NCBI GenBank assembly: GCA_000431775.1
Contig: FR888241.1
Coordinates: 14,293 to 23,104, forward strand
Length of the DNA: 8,812 nucleotides
Direction: 5' to 3'
From: Clostridium sp. CAG:413
Lineage (GTDB): Bacteria; Bacillota; Clostridia; Oscillospirales; Acutalibacteraceae
Notes under the pieces: model-generated
The model's input: the letters and a program-made list of their open reading frames with translations, nothing else
The model's database searches: none
What the model was told of the DNA's origin: nothing
Shown here: piece after piece, positions 1-8,812 of the stretch
How positions within the stretch are numbered: position 1 is the first letter of the stretch
How the letters are laid out: the number at the start of each line of letters is the position of its first letter
Translations under genes and position numbers: made by a program

Positions 1-52
1 AAAGTGCCAATACTGCCGCAACTAAAATTTTTAAAACAGTCTTTTTTGTCAA
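1..52 (-). CDS. Possible N-terminus of a divergent secreted or membrane protein (partial)
   Basis: Reading the minus strand from a TTG at 52-50 gives LTKKTVLKILVAAVLAL (first residue Met if TTG is the start) and runs off the window edge. Two lysines followed by a hydrophobic stretch is what the start of a signal peptide or a membrane anchor looks like, and the stretch is richer in GC than the DNA beside it. The frame is open back to a TAG at about 85-83, and another TTG lies at 73-71. There is no ATG and no good Shine-Dalgarno site, only a GAG about 16 bases upstream. Only 17 codons are visible, so the family is unknown and the gene itself is a tentative inference. Confidence 0.3.
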   Translation of the reverse strand, partial: MTKKTVLKILVAAVLAL

Positions 53-60
53 AAAGTCTA

Positions 61-89
61 TTGAAATTCTCAAAAAAATACTCTATAAT
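61..89 (+). promoter_or_regulatory. Sigma-A-type promoter of the V-ATPase operon
   Basis: A -35 box TTGAAA (61-66, one mismatch to consensus) and a -10 box TATAAT (84-89, perfect) are separated by 17 bp, the ideal distance. Transcription would start near 96, giving a leader of about 30 nt that contains the ribosome site (AAGGTGA, 113-119) of the first gene. No other strong promoter was noticed between the genes, so this is probably the main promoter for all nine. No clear operator was recognised. Confidence 0.75.
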
Positions 90-126
90 TTAATCTAATT
101 AAAAATATAAAGAAGGTGAAAGAAAC

Positions 127-435
127 ATGGCCTCCGAGGTTATAAACGCAGTGCTCAGCGCGGAAAAAGCCGCAGCGGACTCCTATGCGGAGTCCGTTCA
201 AAAATGCGACTTGCTCAAAGCCGAAGCCCACGAAAAGGCAAGATCCATCCAAAGAGAAATGAAGGACGAAGCCCTCGCAAAGGCAAAAGAGATCAAGGCC
301 CATGCCGAAGCCGAAGCTGCAAAATTGCAGGAGGAAGCCTCAAAAAATGCAGCAGCCGAGGCAGCCCGTCTCAAGGCCGACGCTCTCGGCAAGAGCGACG
401 GCGCGGTCAAAACTCTTTTATCCCGTTTCATCTGA
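127..435 (+). CDS. ahaH: V-type ATPase subunit G/H (peripheral stalk)
   Basis: This is a 102-residue protein that is almost entirely charged, alanine-rich helix, with many Glu, Lys and Ala and no membrane segment or signal peptide. That is typical of the small G/H stalk subunit (about 100-110 residues), which pairs with subunit E in a long coiled coil and holds the A3B3 head against rotation. Primary sequence is poorly conserved in this family, so the call rests on composition, length and being first in the operon, where E. hirae has its stalk gene (called ntpF there; archaeal ahaH). The ATG at 127 follows AAGGTGA at 113-119 with good spacing. The gene is followed by 44 nt holding the ribosome site for subunit I. 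Confidence 0.85.
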   Translation: MASEVINAVLSAEKAAADSYAESVQKCDLLKAEAHEKARSIQREMKDEALAKAKEIKAHAEAEAAKLQEEASKNAAAEAARLKADALGKSDGAVKTLLSRFI

Positions 436-466
436 CTCAGGCAATAATCAATTAATCTTTAACGAT

Positions 467-474
467 AGGAGGTG
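467..474 (+). promoter_or_regulatory. Strong ribosome binding site that fixes the TTG start of subunit I
   Basis: The sequence AGGAGGTG is a near-perfect Shine-Dalgarno site. It ends 5 nt before the TTG at 480 (7 nt counted from the AGGAGG core). The next in-frame ATG, at 495, would be 22 nt from the core, which is too far. This favours the TTG as the real start. Confidence 0.8.
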
Positions 475-479
475 TTTTC

Positions 480-2970
<2,491 letters not shown>

Positions 2971-2977
2971 TTAAGCG

Positions 2978-2986
2978 AGAGGATGA
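2978..2986 (+). promoter_or_regulatory. Ribosome binding site that fixes the start of subunit E
   Basis: AGAGGATGA lies 7 to 10 nt before the ATG at 2994 (7 from the end of the site, 10 from its AGAGGA core). An in-frame TTG at 2967 would add nine residues (MIKREDELP) but overlaps the end of ntpK and has no purine-rich site before it, so ATG 2994 is preferred. Confidence 0.65.
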
Positions 2987-2993
2987 ACTCCCG

Positions 2994-3584
2994 ATGACAG
3001 GTTTAGAAAAAATTGTTTCAAAAATAAACTCCGACGGGAAAGCAAGATGCGATTCCGCCGAGGCCGCAGCGGCAGCCGAGTGCGATAAGATAATCGCCGC
3101 TGCCCGTGAGGACGGCCAAAAGAATGCCGACGCAATTATCGCCGCCGCCGAAAAGGAGAGCGAGCAGATAATCGCCGTTGCGAAATCCGGCATCACTCAG
3201 CAGGAGAGGCAGACGCTGCTCGCCGCAAAGGTCGAGGCGGTCAACGAGACTCTCAATAAGCTGCTCGCGGCCGTTAAAGCTCTGCCCGAGGATCAATACT
3301 TTGCCTCGGTCATCAAGCTCGCCTCCGAGAGCGCCATGAAGGGCGAATGCACCGCATACCTCGGCTCGGAGGATCTCGCAAGGCTGCCCGCCGATTTTGA
3401 GGCGCGTCTTTGCTCCGCTCTGAGCGCAAAAGGCTCGACCTGCACCCTTTCAAAGGAAGCGGCCCGCATTGAGAGCGGCATCATGCTCGTCTACGGCGAT
3501 ATCGAGGTCAACTGCACCTTTGAGGCCGTTATCGAGTCAAGCGCCGAGGAGCTGAAGGCTCAGATCGGCGAAATGATATTTTAG
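2994..3584 (+). CDS. ntpE: V-type ATPase subunit E (peripheral stalk)
   Basis: This 196-residue soluble protein starts MTGLEKIVSKI, a beginning characteristic of bacterial NtpE. Residues about 10-75 are an alanine- and glutamate-rich helix that pairs with subunit G/H as a coiled coil. The C-terminal part (about 85-196) is a mixed globular domain that binds the top of the catalytic head, ending in the family-like GDIEVNCTFEAVIESSAEEL region. Length matches the family (about 190-200). It lies 23 nt after ntpK and 12 nt before the preferred start of ntpC. With G/H it makes the stators that stop the head turning with the axle. Confidence 0.95.
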   Translation: MTGLEKIVSKINSDGKARCDSAEAAAAAECDKIIAAAREDGQKNADAIIAAAEKESEQIIAVAKSGITQQERQTLLAAKVEAVNETLNKLLAAVKALPEDQYFASVIKLASESAMKGECTAYLGSEDLARLPADFEARLCSALSAKGSTCTLSKEAARIESGIMLVYGDIEVNCTFEAVIESSAEELKAQIGEMIF

Positions 3585-3592
3585 GCGGTGAA
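3583..3592 (+). promoter_or_regulatory. Ribosome binding site that moves the start of subunit C to ATG 3597
   Basis: AGGCGGTGAA differs from the ideal AGGAGGTGAA by one base and ends 4 nt before the ATG at 3597 (8 nt counted from AGGCGG). The upstream in-frame GTG at 3588 lies inside this site and has no ribosome site of its own. The start should therefore be ATG 3597. The site overlaps the stop codon of ntpE, which may couple the two genes. Confidence 0.7.
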
Positions 3593-3596
3593 GAAT

Positions 3597-4559
3597 ATGC
3601 ACGAAACCGAATACGCCTACGCCGTGGCGAGGATAAGAGCCAACGAAACGAAGCTGCTCACACGAGCCGATATTGATCAGCTCATTGAGGCGGAGAGCTA
3701 TGAGGCGGCAGTCAGACTGCTTGCCGACAAGGGCTTTGCCGTCCCCGAAAAAGGCGAGAGCTTCGACATTGCGGAGAAGGATCTGAGCGGCGCATGGGAG
3801 CTGATCGAAGAATGCGCCCCCGACGCCGAGCTGCTTGAGGCGCTCGTCATTGCAAACGACTTCACCAATCTCAAGGCAGCGGTGAAATGCGTTTTCTCCG
3901 ACCTTGACCCCGTAGCATACTACATTTATCCCTGCGTTACCGACACGGCCGTTATTACCGAAGCTATCAAGAACAACGACCTTGAGCTGCTGCCCGAATA
4001 TCTGCGCCCGTGCGCCGAGAAGGCTATGACGGCGGTATCCAAGCTCTCGAGCGGTCAGCTTGCGGAAACTGCGATAGACAAAGCCTCGCTTGAGGCTCGC
4101 CGCAGCTTCGCCGCAAAGGCGGGCAGCCCCCTGCTTGAGGGCATAGCCGACCTGCTTGCGGTCGCCGCAAATATCAAGCTCGCTCTGCGCTGTGCAAAGA
4201 TGAATAAGAGCGCGGACTTCGCCCTTGACGCCGCCTGCGAGAGCAGCCTCGACTTTGAGGAGCTGCTGAGCCACTGCTCAACACCCGAGAAAGCCGCCGA
4301 ATATATCGCGGCGACGGATTACGGCTTCCTTGCCGAGAGCCTCGGCGAGAGCTTCACGGCGTTTGAGAAGCAGTGCGACAACGAGATAGTCTCAAGGCTT
4401 GAGAACGCTAAATACGCGACCTTCGGCCCCGACCCGCTGATAGCTTATTACTACGCAAAGCAGGCGGAGGCAAAAAACGTCAGAATAATCCTCTCCGCCA
4501 AGGCAAGCGGAGTCCCCGCAGAGATAATTTCAGAGAGAGTGAGGGAGATATATGTATAA
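3597..4559 (+). CDS. ntpC: V-type ATPase subunit C (rotor-to-axle adapter, AC39 family)
   Basis: This 320-residue, mostly helical soluble protein of the C/d (AC39) family forms a funnel-shaped cap joining the central axle (D and F) to the K ring. The start MHETEYAYAVARIRANETKLL contains the family signature YAYAVARIRA near the N-terminus, which supports the ATG at 3597 over a GTG three codons upstream. Further family-like features are FTNLKAAVKC (about residues 85-94) and the C-terminal PLIAYYYAKQAEAKNVRII (about 281-299), where the conserved Y-x-K/E-x-E-xxN-(V/L)-R-x-I pattern is clear. Length is near the usual 320-350. It overlaps the next gene by 8 nt. Confidence 0.95.
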   Translation: MHETEYAYAVARIRANETKLLTRADIDQLIEAESYEAAVRLLADKGFAVPEKGESFDIAEKDLSGAWELIEECAPDAELLEALVIANDFTNLKAAVKCVFSDLDPVAYYIYPCVTDTAVITEAIKNNDLELLPEYLRPCAEKAMTAVSKLSSGQLAETAIDKASLEARRSFAAKAGSPLLEGIADLLAVAANIKLALRCAKMNKSADFALDAACESSLDFEELLSHCSTPEKAAEYIAATDYGFLAESLGESFTAFEKQCDNEIVSRLENAKYATFGPDPLIAYYYAKQAEAKNVRIILSAKASGVPAEIISERVREIYV

Positions 4560-4863
4560 GATAGCCGCCATGGGCGATAAAGACAGCATCTACGGCTTCG
4601 CCTCGCTCGGCATCAGCATATTCCCCGTCACCGACCCCGCCGAGGGCGCTCACACTCTGAGGAAGCTCGCCGACAACGGCTACGGGGTAATATATATAAC
4701 GGAGCAGCTCGCCGAGGGGATGCTCGAGGAGATCGAGCGTTACGCCTCAAGGCCGCTGCCCGCCATAGTTCCCGTGCCCGGTGTCAGGGGCAATACGGGG
4801 CTCGGGCTTGACAGCGTCAGCAAATTCGTCGAGAAGGCCGTCGGCTCCGATATACTGTCATAA
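4552..4863 (+). CDS. ntpF: V-type ATPase subunit F (central axle)
   Basis: This small soluble protein of 103 residues binds subunit D to form the rotating central axle and can activate ATP hydrolysis. Family signs are MYKIAAMGDKDSIYGFASLG at the N-terminus (a Rossmann-like beta strand and turn), GVIYITEQLA in the middle (residues about 45-54), and the typical end VEKAVGSDIL. The ATG at 4552 follows GAGGGAG (4541-4547) and overlaps the ntpC stop as ATGTATAA, so translation is probably coupled. Naming varies: this is subunit F in general use (ntpF/atpF), but the E. hirae gene at this place is called ntpG. Confidence 0.95.
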   Translation: MYKIAAMGDKDSIYGFASLGISIFPVTDPAEGAHTLRKLADNGYGVIYITEQLAEGMLEEIERYASRPLPAIVPVPGVRGNTGLGLDSVSKFVEKAVGSDILS

Positions 4864-4867
4864 ACTA

Positions 4868-4900
4868 ATGAAAGGCGTGGCACACAAGAAATATGAGTAA
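4868..4900 (+). other. Possible 10-codon leader ORF between the subunit F and A genes
   Basis: An ATG at 4868, only 4 nt after the ntpF stop, opens a tiny frame reading [10 protein letters not shown]. It stops at the TAA of 4898-4900, overlapping the ntpA start as ATGAGTAA. It has no Shine-Dalgarno site, but its place suits reinitiation by ribosomes finishing ntpF. It could pass ribosomes to ntpA, whose own ribosome site is weak. It may equally be chance; such short frames are common. Confidence 0.25.
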
Positions 4901-6665
4901 AGGTGTTATAACTAAGATCTCCGGTCCGCTCGTCGTTGCCTCCGGCATGAGAGACGCCAATATGTTTGACGTCGTGCGTGTCAGCGACAGCCGTCTGATC
5001 GGTGAAATAATAGAAATGCACGGCGACCGAGCCTCGATCCAGGTCTATGAAGAGACCTCGGGCATAGGCACGGGCGAGCCCGTCGAATCCACTAACGAGC
5101 CGCTGAGCGTTGAGCTCGGCCCCGGCCTCATCAAGGGCATATTCGACGGTATCCAGCGCCCGCTGAACGTCATACGCGACCTCGTGGGCAACAGCCTGAC
5201 GAGGGGTATAGAGGTTCCCGCCCTGAGCAGAGACGCCCGCTGGCACTTTGTTCCCACCGTCAAGGCGGGCGACAGGGTCAATGGCGGCGACGTGCTCGGC
5301 ACGGTCAAGGAGACCGATATAGTCAACCACAAAATAATGGTTCCCCCTGCCGTCTCCGGCACGGTCAAGAGCATAAGCGAGGGGGATTTCACCGTCACCG
5401 ACCCCGTAGGCGTTATCACCAAGGATAACGGTGAAGATTACACATTCACCCTCATGCAGAAGTGGCCTGTCAGAAAGGGCAGACCCTATGCAAAGAAGCT
5501 CTCGCCCGACGTGCCCCTTGTAACGGGTCAGAGAGTTATCGACGCACTCTTCCCGATAGCCAAGGGCGGCGTTGCCGCGATTCCCGGCCCGTTCGGCAGC
5601 GGCAAGACCGTCACCCAGCATCAGCTTGCGAAATGGGCTGAGGCGGATATCGTCGTCTACATCGGCTGCGGCGAACGCGGCAACGAGATGACCGACGTTC
5701 TTAACGAATTCCCCGAGCTTATCGACCCGCACACAGGCAAATCGCTCATGGAGCGCACGGTGCTGATAGCCAACACCTCCGATATGCCCGTTGCAGCCCG
5801 TGAGGCTTCAATATACACCGGCATCACGATAGCCGAATACTTCCGCGACATGGGCTACTCCGTCGCTCTTATGGCGGACTCCACCTCACGTTGGGCGGAG
5901 GCTCTGCGTGAAATGTCCGGCAGGCTTGAAGAGATGCCCGGCGAGGAGGGCTACCCCGCTTACCTCGGCAGCCGCCTTGCACAGTTCTACGAGAGAGCCG
6001 GTCGAGTTATTTCGCTTGGCACAAACGGCAGAGAGGGCGCTCTCTCCGTTATCGGTGCGGTTTCGCCCCCCGGCGGCGACATCTCGGAGCCCGTTTCGCA
6101 GGCGACCCTTCGTATAGTCAAGGTCTTCTGGGGCCTTGACTCGGCTCTCGCCTACAAGCGCCACTTCCCCGCCATCAACTGGCTCACCAGCTACTCGCTC
6201 TACGCCGATTCGCTCGGCAAATGGTTCAACGCAAACGTCAGCGACGAATGGATGACCCTCAGAGGCAGGCTTATGAGCCTCCTTTCGGACGAAGCCGCCC
6301 TTGACGAGATAGTCAAGCTCGTCGGTATGGACGCGCTCTCCGCCCCCGACAGGCTCAAGATGGAGGCTGCCCGCTCAATCAGAGAGGACTTCCTGCATCA
6401 GCTCGCGTTCCACGAGGTGGACACCTATTCATCGCTCAAAAAGCAATATTATATGATGAAGCTCGTCACCGAATTCTATGACGAATCGCTCGACGCACTC
6501 GGCAAGGGCGCGGATATCGAGGATATCGTCAAGCTGCCTGTCAGAGAGTCGATAGGCAGATTCAAGTATATCCATGAGGATAATATCGACGACGAATACG
6601 CAGCCGTATCGGCCGCCCTTAAAAAGCAGCTCAAGAACGCTGTGGACAGCAAGGAGGAATTCTGA
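4893..6665 (+). CDS. ntpA: V-type ATPase catalytic subunit A
   Basis: This 590-residue protein is the ATP-hydrolysing or synthesising subunit of the A3B3 head (E. hirae NtpA is of similar size). An N-terminal beta-barrel (about 1-75) is followed by the A-specific 'non-homologous' insertion (about 110-190), then the nucleotide-binding domain. Walker A is GPFGSGKT at 232-239, with K238 and T239 contacting phosphate and Mg2+. The catalytic glutamate E261 and R262 lie in GCGERGNEM. The stretch [20 protein letters not shown] carries the Walker B region and the family motif, and [19 protein letters not shown] is also diagnostic. All key residues are present, so it should be active. The ATG at 4893 starts [16 protein letters not shown], as expected. 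Its ribosome site is weak (GGCGTGG, 4874-4880). It overlaps ntpB by one base (TGATG). Confidence 0.98.
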   Translation: MSKGVITKISGPLVVASGMRDANMFDVVRVSDSRLIGEIIEMHGDRASIQVYEETSGIGTGEPVESTNEPLSVELGPGLIKGIFDGIQRPLNVIRDLVGNSLTRGIEVPALSRDARWHFVPTVKAGDRVNGGDVLGTVKETDIVNHKIMVPPAVSGTVKSISEGDFTVTDPVGVITKDNGEDYTFTLMQKWPVRKGRPYAKKLSPDVPLVTGQRVIDALFPIAKGGVAAIPGPFGSGKTVTQHQLAKWAEADIVVYIGCGERGNEMTDVLNEFPELIDPHTGKSLMERTVLIANTSDMPVAAREASIYTGITIAEYFRDMGYSVALMADSTSRWAEALREMSGRLEEMPGEEGYPAYLGSRLAQFYERAGRVISLGTNGREGALSVIGAVSPPGGDISEPVSQATLRIVKVFWGLDSALAYKRHFPAINWLTSYSLYADSLGKWFNANVSDEWMTLRGRLMSLLSDEAALDEIVKLVGMDALSAPDRLKMEAARSIREDFLHQLAFHEVDTYSSLKKQYYMMKLVTEFYDESLDALGKGADIEDIVKLPVRESIGRFKYIHEDNIDDEYAAVSAALKKQLKNAVDSKEEF

Positions 6666-8038
6666 TGCCCAAGGAATACAGAACGATACAAGAGGTCGCA
6701 GGCCCCCTTATGCTCGTGCGTGAGGTCGAGGGCGTCGCATATAACGAGCTCGGCGAGATAGAGCTTGCAAACGGCGAAAAAAGGCGTTGCAGAGTCCTTG
6801 AAGTCGACGGCACGAATGCCCTTGTGCAGCTCTTTGAAAGCTCGACCGGCATCAATCTCGCCGAGAGCAAGGTGCGCTTCCTCGGCAGACAGATGGAGCT
6901 GGGGCTTTCGCTCGACATGCTCGGCAGAGTTTTCGACGGTCTCGGCAGACCAATTGACGGCGGCCCCGAGATAATCCCCGAGAAACGCGCGGATGTCAAC
7001 GGCGTTCCGATGAACCCCGCCGCAAGAAGCTATCCGCAGGAATTCATCCAGACCGGCGTGTCCGCTATCGACGGCCTCAACACCCTTGTCAGAGGTCAGA
7101 AGCTGCCGATATTCTCAATGTCCGGTCTGCCCCACGCCAACCTTGCCGCTCAGATAGCAAGGCAGGCAAAGGTCAGGGGCACCGACGAGCAATTCGCCGT
7201 TGTCTTTGCCGCAATGGGCATCACCTTCGAGGAATCCGACTACTTCGTCCAGAGCTTCCGCAGCACGGGCGCTCTCGACAGGACGGTCATGTTCTCAAAC
7301 CTCGCAAACGACCCCGCGATCGAGAGAATAGCTACCCCCAAGATGGCGCTCACCGCCGCAGAGTACCTTGCCTTTGACAAGGGTATGCACGTGCTCGTCA
7401 TCCTGACCGATATCACCAACTACGCAGACGCCCTGCGTGAAGTCTCCGCCGCAAGGAAAGAAGTGCCCGGCAGGCGCGGATACCCCGGCTATATGTATAC
7501 CGACCTCGCCTCTATCTATGAGAGAGCGGGCAGGCAGAGAGGCAAGCAGGGCAGCATTACGATGATACCCATACTCACCATGCCCGAGGACGACAAGACC
7601 CACCCCATCCCCGACCTTACGGGCTACATCACCGAGGGTCAGATAATCCTCAGCCGTGAGCTTTTCCGCAAGGGCATCAACCCGCCCATCGACGTGCTCC
7701 CCTCCCTCTCCCGACTCAAGGACAAGGGCATCGGCGAGGGCAAGACCAGAGCCGACCACTCCAACACGATGAACCAGCTCTTCTCCGCCTACGCCAGAGG
7801 TAAGGACGCCAAGGAGCTGATGGTCATCCTCGGCGAGGCAGCTCTGACGGATATCGACAAGCTCTATGCAAAATTCGCCGACGAATTCGAGAAGGTCTAT
7901 GTCTCCCAGGGCTTCGACACCAACAGGAGCATTGAAGAGACCCTCGACATCGGCTGGAAGCTGCTCTCCATCCTGCCCAGGAGCGAGCTCAAGCGTATCA
8001 GCGACGAGCTGCTCGACAAATACTACGGCAAGGTATGA
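6665..8038 (+). CDS. ntpB: V-type ATPase nucleotide-binding subunit B
   Basis: This 457-residue protein alternates with subunit A in the hexameric head and helps form each catalytic site without hydrolysing ATP itself. It has the F1/V1 fold, but the P-loop is replaced by [20 protein letters not shown] with no GKT lysine, the normal state for B subunits. The arginine finger that reaches into the neighbouring A site is R350 in [17 protein letters not shown], the same residue number as in E. hirae NtpB. Other family stretches are [20 protein letters not shown] and [20 protein letters not shown]. The start ATG shares one base with the ntpA stop and follows AGGAGG (6652-6657). The A and B genes thus have strongly coupled expression, matching their 3:3 stoichiometry. 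Confidence 0.98.
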   Translation: MPKEYRTIQEVAGPLMLVREVEGVAYNELGEIELANGEKRRCRVLEVDGTNALVQLFESSTGINLAESKVRFLGRQMELGLSLDMLGRVFDGLGRPIDGGPEIIPEKRADVNGVPMNPAARSYPQEFIQTGVSAIDGLNTLVRGQKLPIFSMSGLPHANLAAQIARQAKVRGTDEQFAVVFAAMGITFEESDYFVQSFRSTGALDRTVMFSNLANDPAIERIATPKMALTAAEYLAFDKGMHVLVILTDITNYADALREVSAARKEVPGRRGYPGYMYTDLASIYERAGRQRGKQGSITMIPILTMPEDDKTHPIPDLTGYITEGQIILSRELFRKGINPPIDVLPSLSRLKDKGIGEGKTRADHSNTMNQLFSAYARGKDAKELMVILGEAALTDIDKLYAKFADEFEKVYVSQGFDTNRSIEETLDIGWKLLSILPRSELKRISDELLDKYYGKV

Positions 8039-8055
8039 GCCGCCGCGGTTTTGTG

Positions 8056-8065
8056 AAAGGAGTGA
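8056..8065 (+). promoter_or_regulatory. Ribosome binding site that fixes the TTG start of subunit D
   Basis: AAAGGAGTGA contains an AGGAG core (8058-8062) 9 nt before the TTG at 8072. The next in-frame ATG (8102) would remove the conserved N-terminal MAILNVNPTR, so the TTG is the right start. Confidence 0.75.
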
Positions 8066-8071
8066 CAGCAC

Positions 8072-8722
8072 TTGGCAATTCTTAACGTCAACCCCACGAG
8101 AATGGAGCTGACAAACCTCAAGCGCAAGCTCGTCACCGCCCGCCGAGGCCACAAGCTGCTCAAGGATAAGCGGGATGAGCTGATGCGCCGCTTCCTCGAT
8201 CTTGTTCGTGAGAATAAAAAGCTCCGTATCGAGGTGGAGGATGGCATAAAGCAGGCGAACGCCGCAATGTCGGTCGCCCGCTGCGTGATGAGCGACAAGG
8301 CGCTCGACGTGGCGCTCATGCTGCCCACTCAGGAGATGAGCCTTGATGTGGGCGAGAAAAACGTGATGAGCGTTATGATCCCCGTCTTTGACGTGCGTTT
8401 CAAGACTGCGGACGAAAATGACATCTATTCCTACGGCTTTGCCGAGACCTCGGGCGACCTCGACACGGCGGTAAAGGCGCTGTCGGATATAATGCCGAAG
8501 ATGATACGCCTCGCCGAGATCGAGAAATCCTGCCGCCTGATGGCGGACGAGATCGAGAAGACCCGCCGCAGGGTCAACGCCCTTGAGCATGTGATGATCC
8601 CGCAATACGAGGAGACCATCAAATATATCTCGATGAAGCTCGACGAAAATGAAAGAAGCACCACGACCAGACTTATGAAAGTCAAGGACATGATGCTCGA
8701 GCAGGCTCACCACTACTCGTGA
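8072..8722 (+). CDS. ntpD: V-type ATPase subunit D (central axle shaft)
   Basis: This 216-residue protein is the rotating shaft inside the A3B3 head, the counterpart of gamma in F-type enzymes. The N-terminal helix, starting MAILNVNPTRMELTNLKRKL and continuing through RRGHKLLKDKRDELMRRF, is a strong family signature. Both ends (about 1-75 and 140-216) form long helices that pair as an antiparallel coiled coil in the shaft. The shorter middle part, about 80-135, is the outward domain that contacts subunit F. Near the C-terminus, RRRVNALEHVMIPQYEETIK is also conserved. Length is near the usual 210-230. Translation starts at TTG, 33 nt after the ntpB stop, with a good ribosome site. It is the last gene of the operon. 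Confidence 0.97.
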   Translation: MAILNVNPTRMELTNLKRKLVTARRGHKLLKDKRDELMRRFLDLVRENKKLRIEVEDGIKQANAAMSVARCVMSDKALDVALMLPTQEMSLDVGEKNVMSVMIPVFDVRFKTADENDIYSYGFAETSGDLDTAVKALSDIMPKMIRLAEIEKSCRLMADEIEKTRRRVNALEHVMIPQYEETIKYISMKLDENERSTTTRLMKVKDMMLEQAHHYS

Positions 8723-8772
8723 TTTTCAGACATTTTTTGCTCATTAAATATATTAATTTATCTTAATATGTG

Positions 8773-8801
8773 TTGACAAAATCCTCTGAATCCCTTATAA
8801 T
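8773..8801 (+). promoter_or_regulatory. Perfect-consensus promoter for the next transcription unit
   Basis: TTGACA (8773-8778) and TATAAT (8796-8801) are separated by exactly 17 bp, matching both sigma-A boxes fully. AT-rich DNA just upstream (about 8742-8772) could act as an UP element. Transcription should start near 8808 and leave the window, so the gene it serves is not visible. The ATG at 8803 lies before the expected start point and is not a candidate start codon. Confidence 0.75.
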
Positions 8802-8812
8802 TATGTCGCCGG

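Noticed and set aside
41..56. CTTTTT-TGTC-AAAAAG inverted repeat as a terminator or operator
   Set aside because: A 6-bp stem, nearly all A-T, is too weak for a terminator, and the sequence is equally explained by lysine codons of the possible minus-strand gene.
1..99. C-terminal tail of an upstream + strand gene (frames open to TAA near 91-99)
   Set aside because: Open only because the DNA is AT-rich; the frames run through the clear operon promoter and show no family likeness. It cannot be fully excluded from 99 bases.
3537..4274. Minus-strand open frame of 245 codons opposite ntpC
   Set aside because: Shadow of ntpC; low-complexity composition, no family features.
4740..5732. Minus-strand open frame of 330 codons opposite ntpF and ntpA
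   Set aside because: Same codon-bias shadow; it crosses the ntpF-ntpA junction and covers highly conserved ntpA sequence, with no domain recognised.
7124..7180. Loss of the Walker A motif in subunit B as a damaged catalytic site
   Set aside because: All V/A-type B subunits lack a working P-loop; this is normal and not a mutation.
7295..8713. Long minus-strand open frame of 472 codons opposite ntpB and ntpD
   Set aside because: It lies opposite two certain genes. GC-rich third positions in ntpB and ntpD remove stop codons on the other strand. The protein has no recognisable family features and spans two genes and their junction.

Overview
The window holds one complete, uninterrupted operon for a V-type (V/A-type) rotary ATPase. 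All nine genes are on the + strand and fill positions 127 to 8722 almost without gaps. The order is peripheral stalk G/H, then I, K, E, C, F, A, B and D. This matches the classic ntp operon of Enterococcus hirae (ntpF-I-K-E-C-G-A-B-D). The Enterococcus genes ntpH and ntpJ do not follow here.

The organism looks like a Gram-positive anaerobe of the Clostridia, perhaps an Oscillospiraceae/Ruminococcaceae-type gut bacterium. This is inferred from strong AGGAGG-type ribosome sites, TTG start codons on two genes, AT-rich intergenic DNA around GC-rich coding DNA, sigma-A-type promoters, and the Enterococcus-like gene order and Na+-type rotor ring. Sequence alone does not fix the species.

Layout. 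Positions 1-126 are an AT-rich upstream region. It holds a good promoter (61-89) for the operon and possibly the extreme N-terminus of a divergent secreted or membrane protein (52 down to 1). Positions 127-4863 encode the stator and membrane parts (G/H, I, K, E, C) and the central-stalk subunit F. Positions 4893-8038 encode the catalytic A and nucleotide-binding B subunits. Positions 8072-8722 encode the central shaft D. Positions 8723-8812 are AT-rich. They lack a convincing terminator and end in a perfect-consensus promoter (TTGACA, 17 bp, TATAAT) that fires out of the window into an unseen gene.

How the parts work together. A and B form the A3B3 head. D and F form the rotating central axle, and C seats the axle on the ring of K subunits. 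I carries the ion half-channels and the essential arginine, and the E/G stalks hold the head still. The K subunit has every side chain of the E. hirae Na+ site, so a Na+-translocating enzyme is the best prediction. The direction of use (ATP-driven pump or ATP synthase) cannot be read from sequence.

I found no unknown system. The more unusual points are small: a possible 10-codon leader ORF bridging the F and A genes, a repeated ATGNNTAA overlap at gene junctions, and the flanking promoters.
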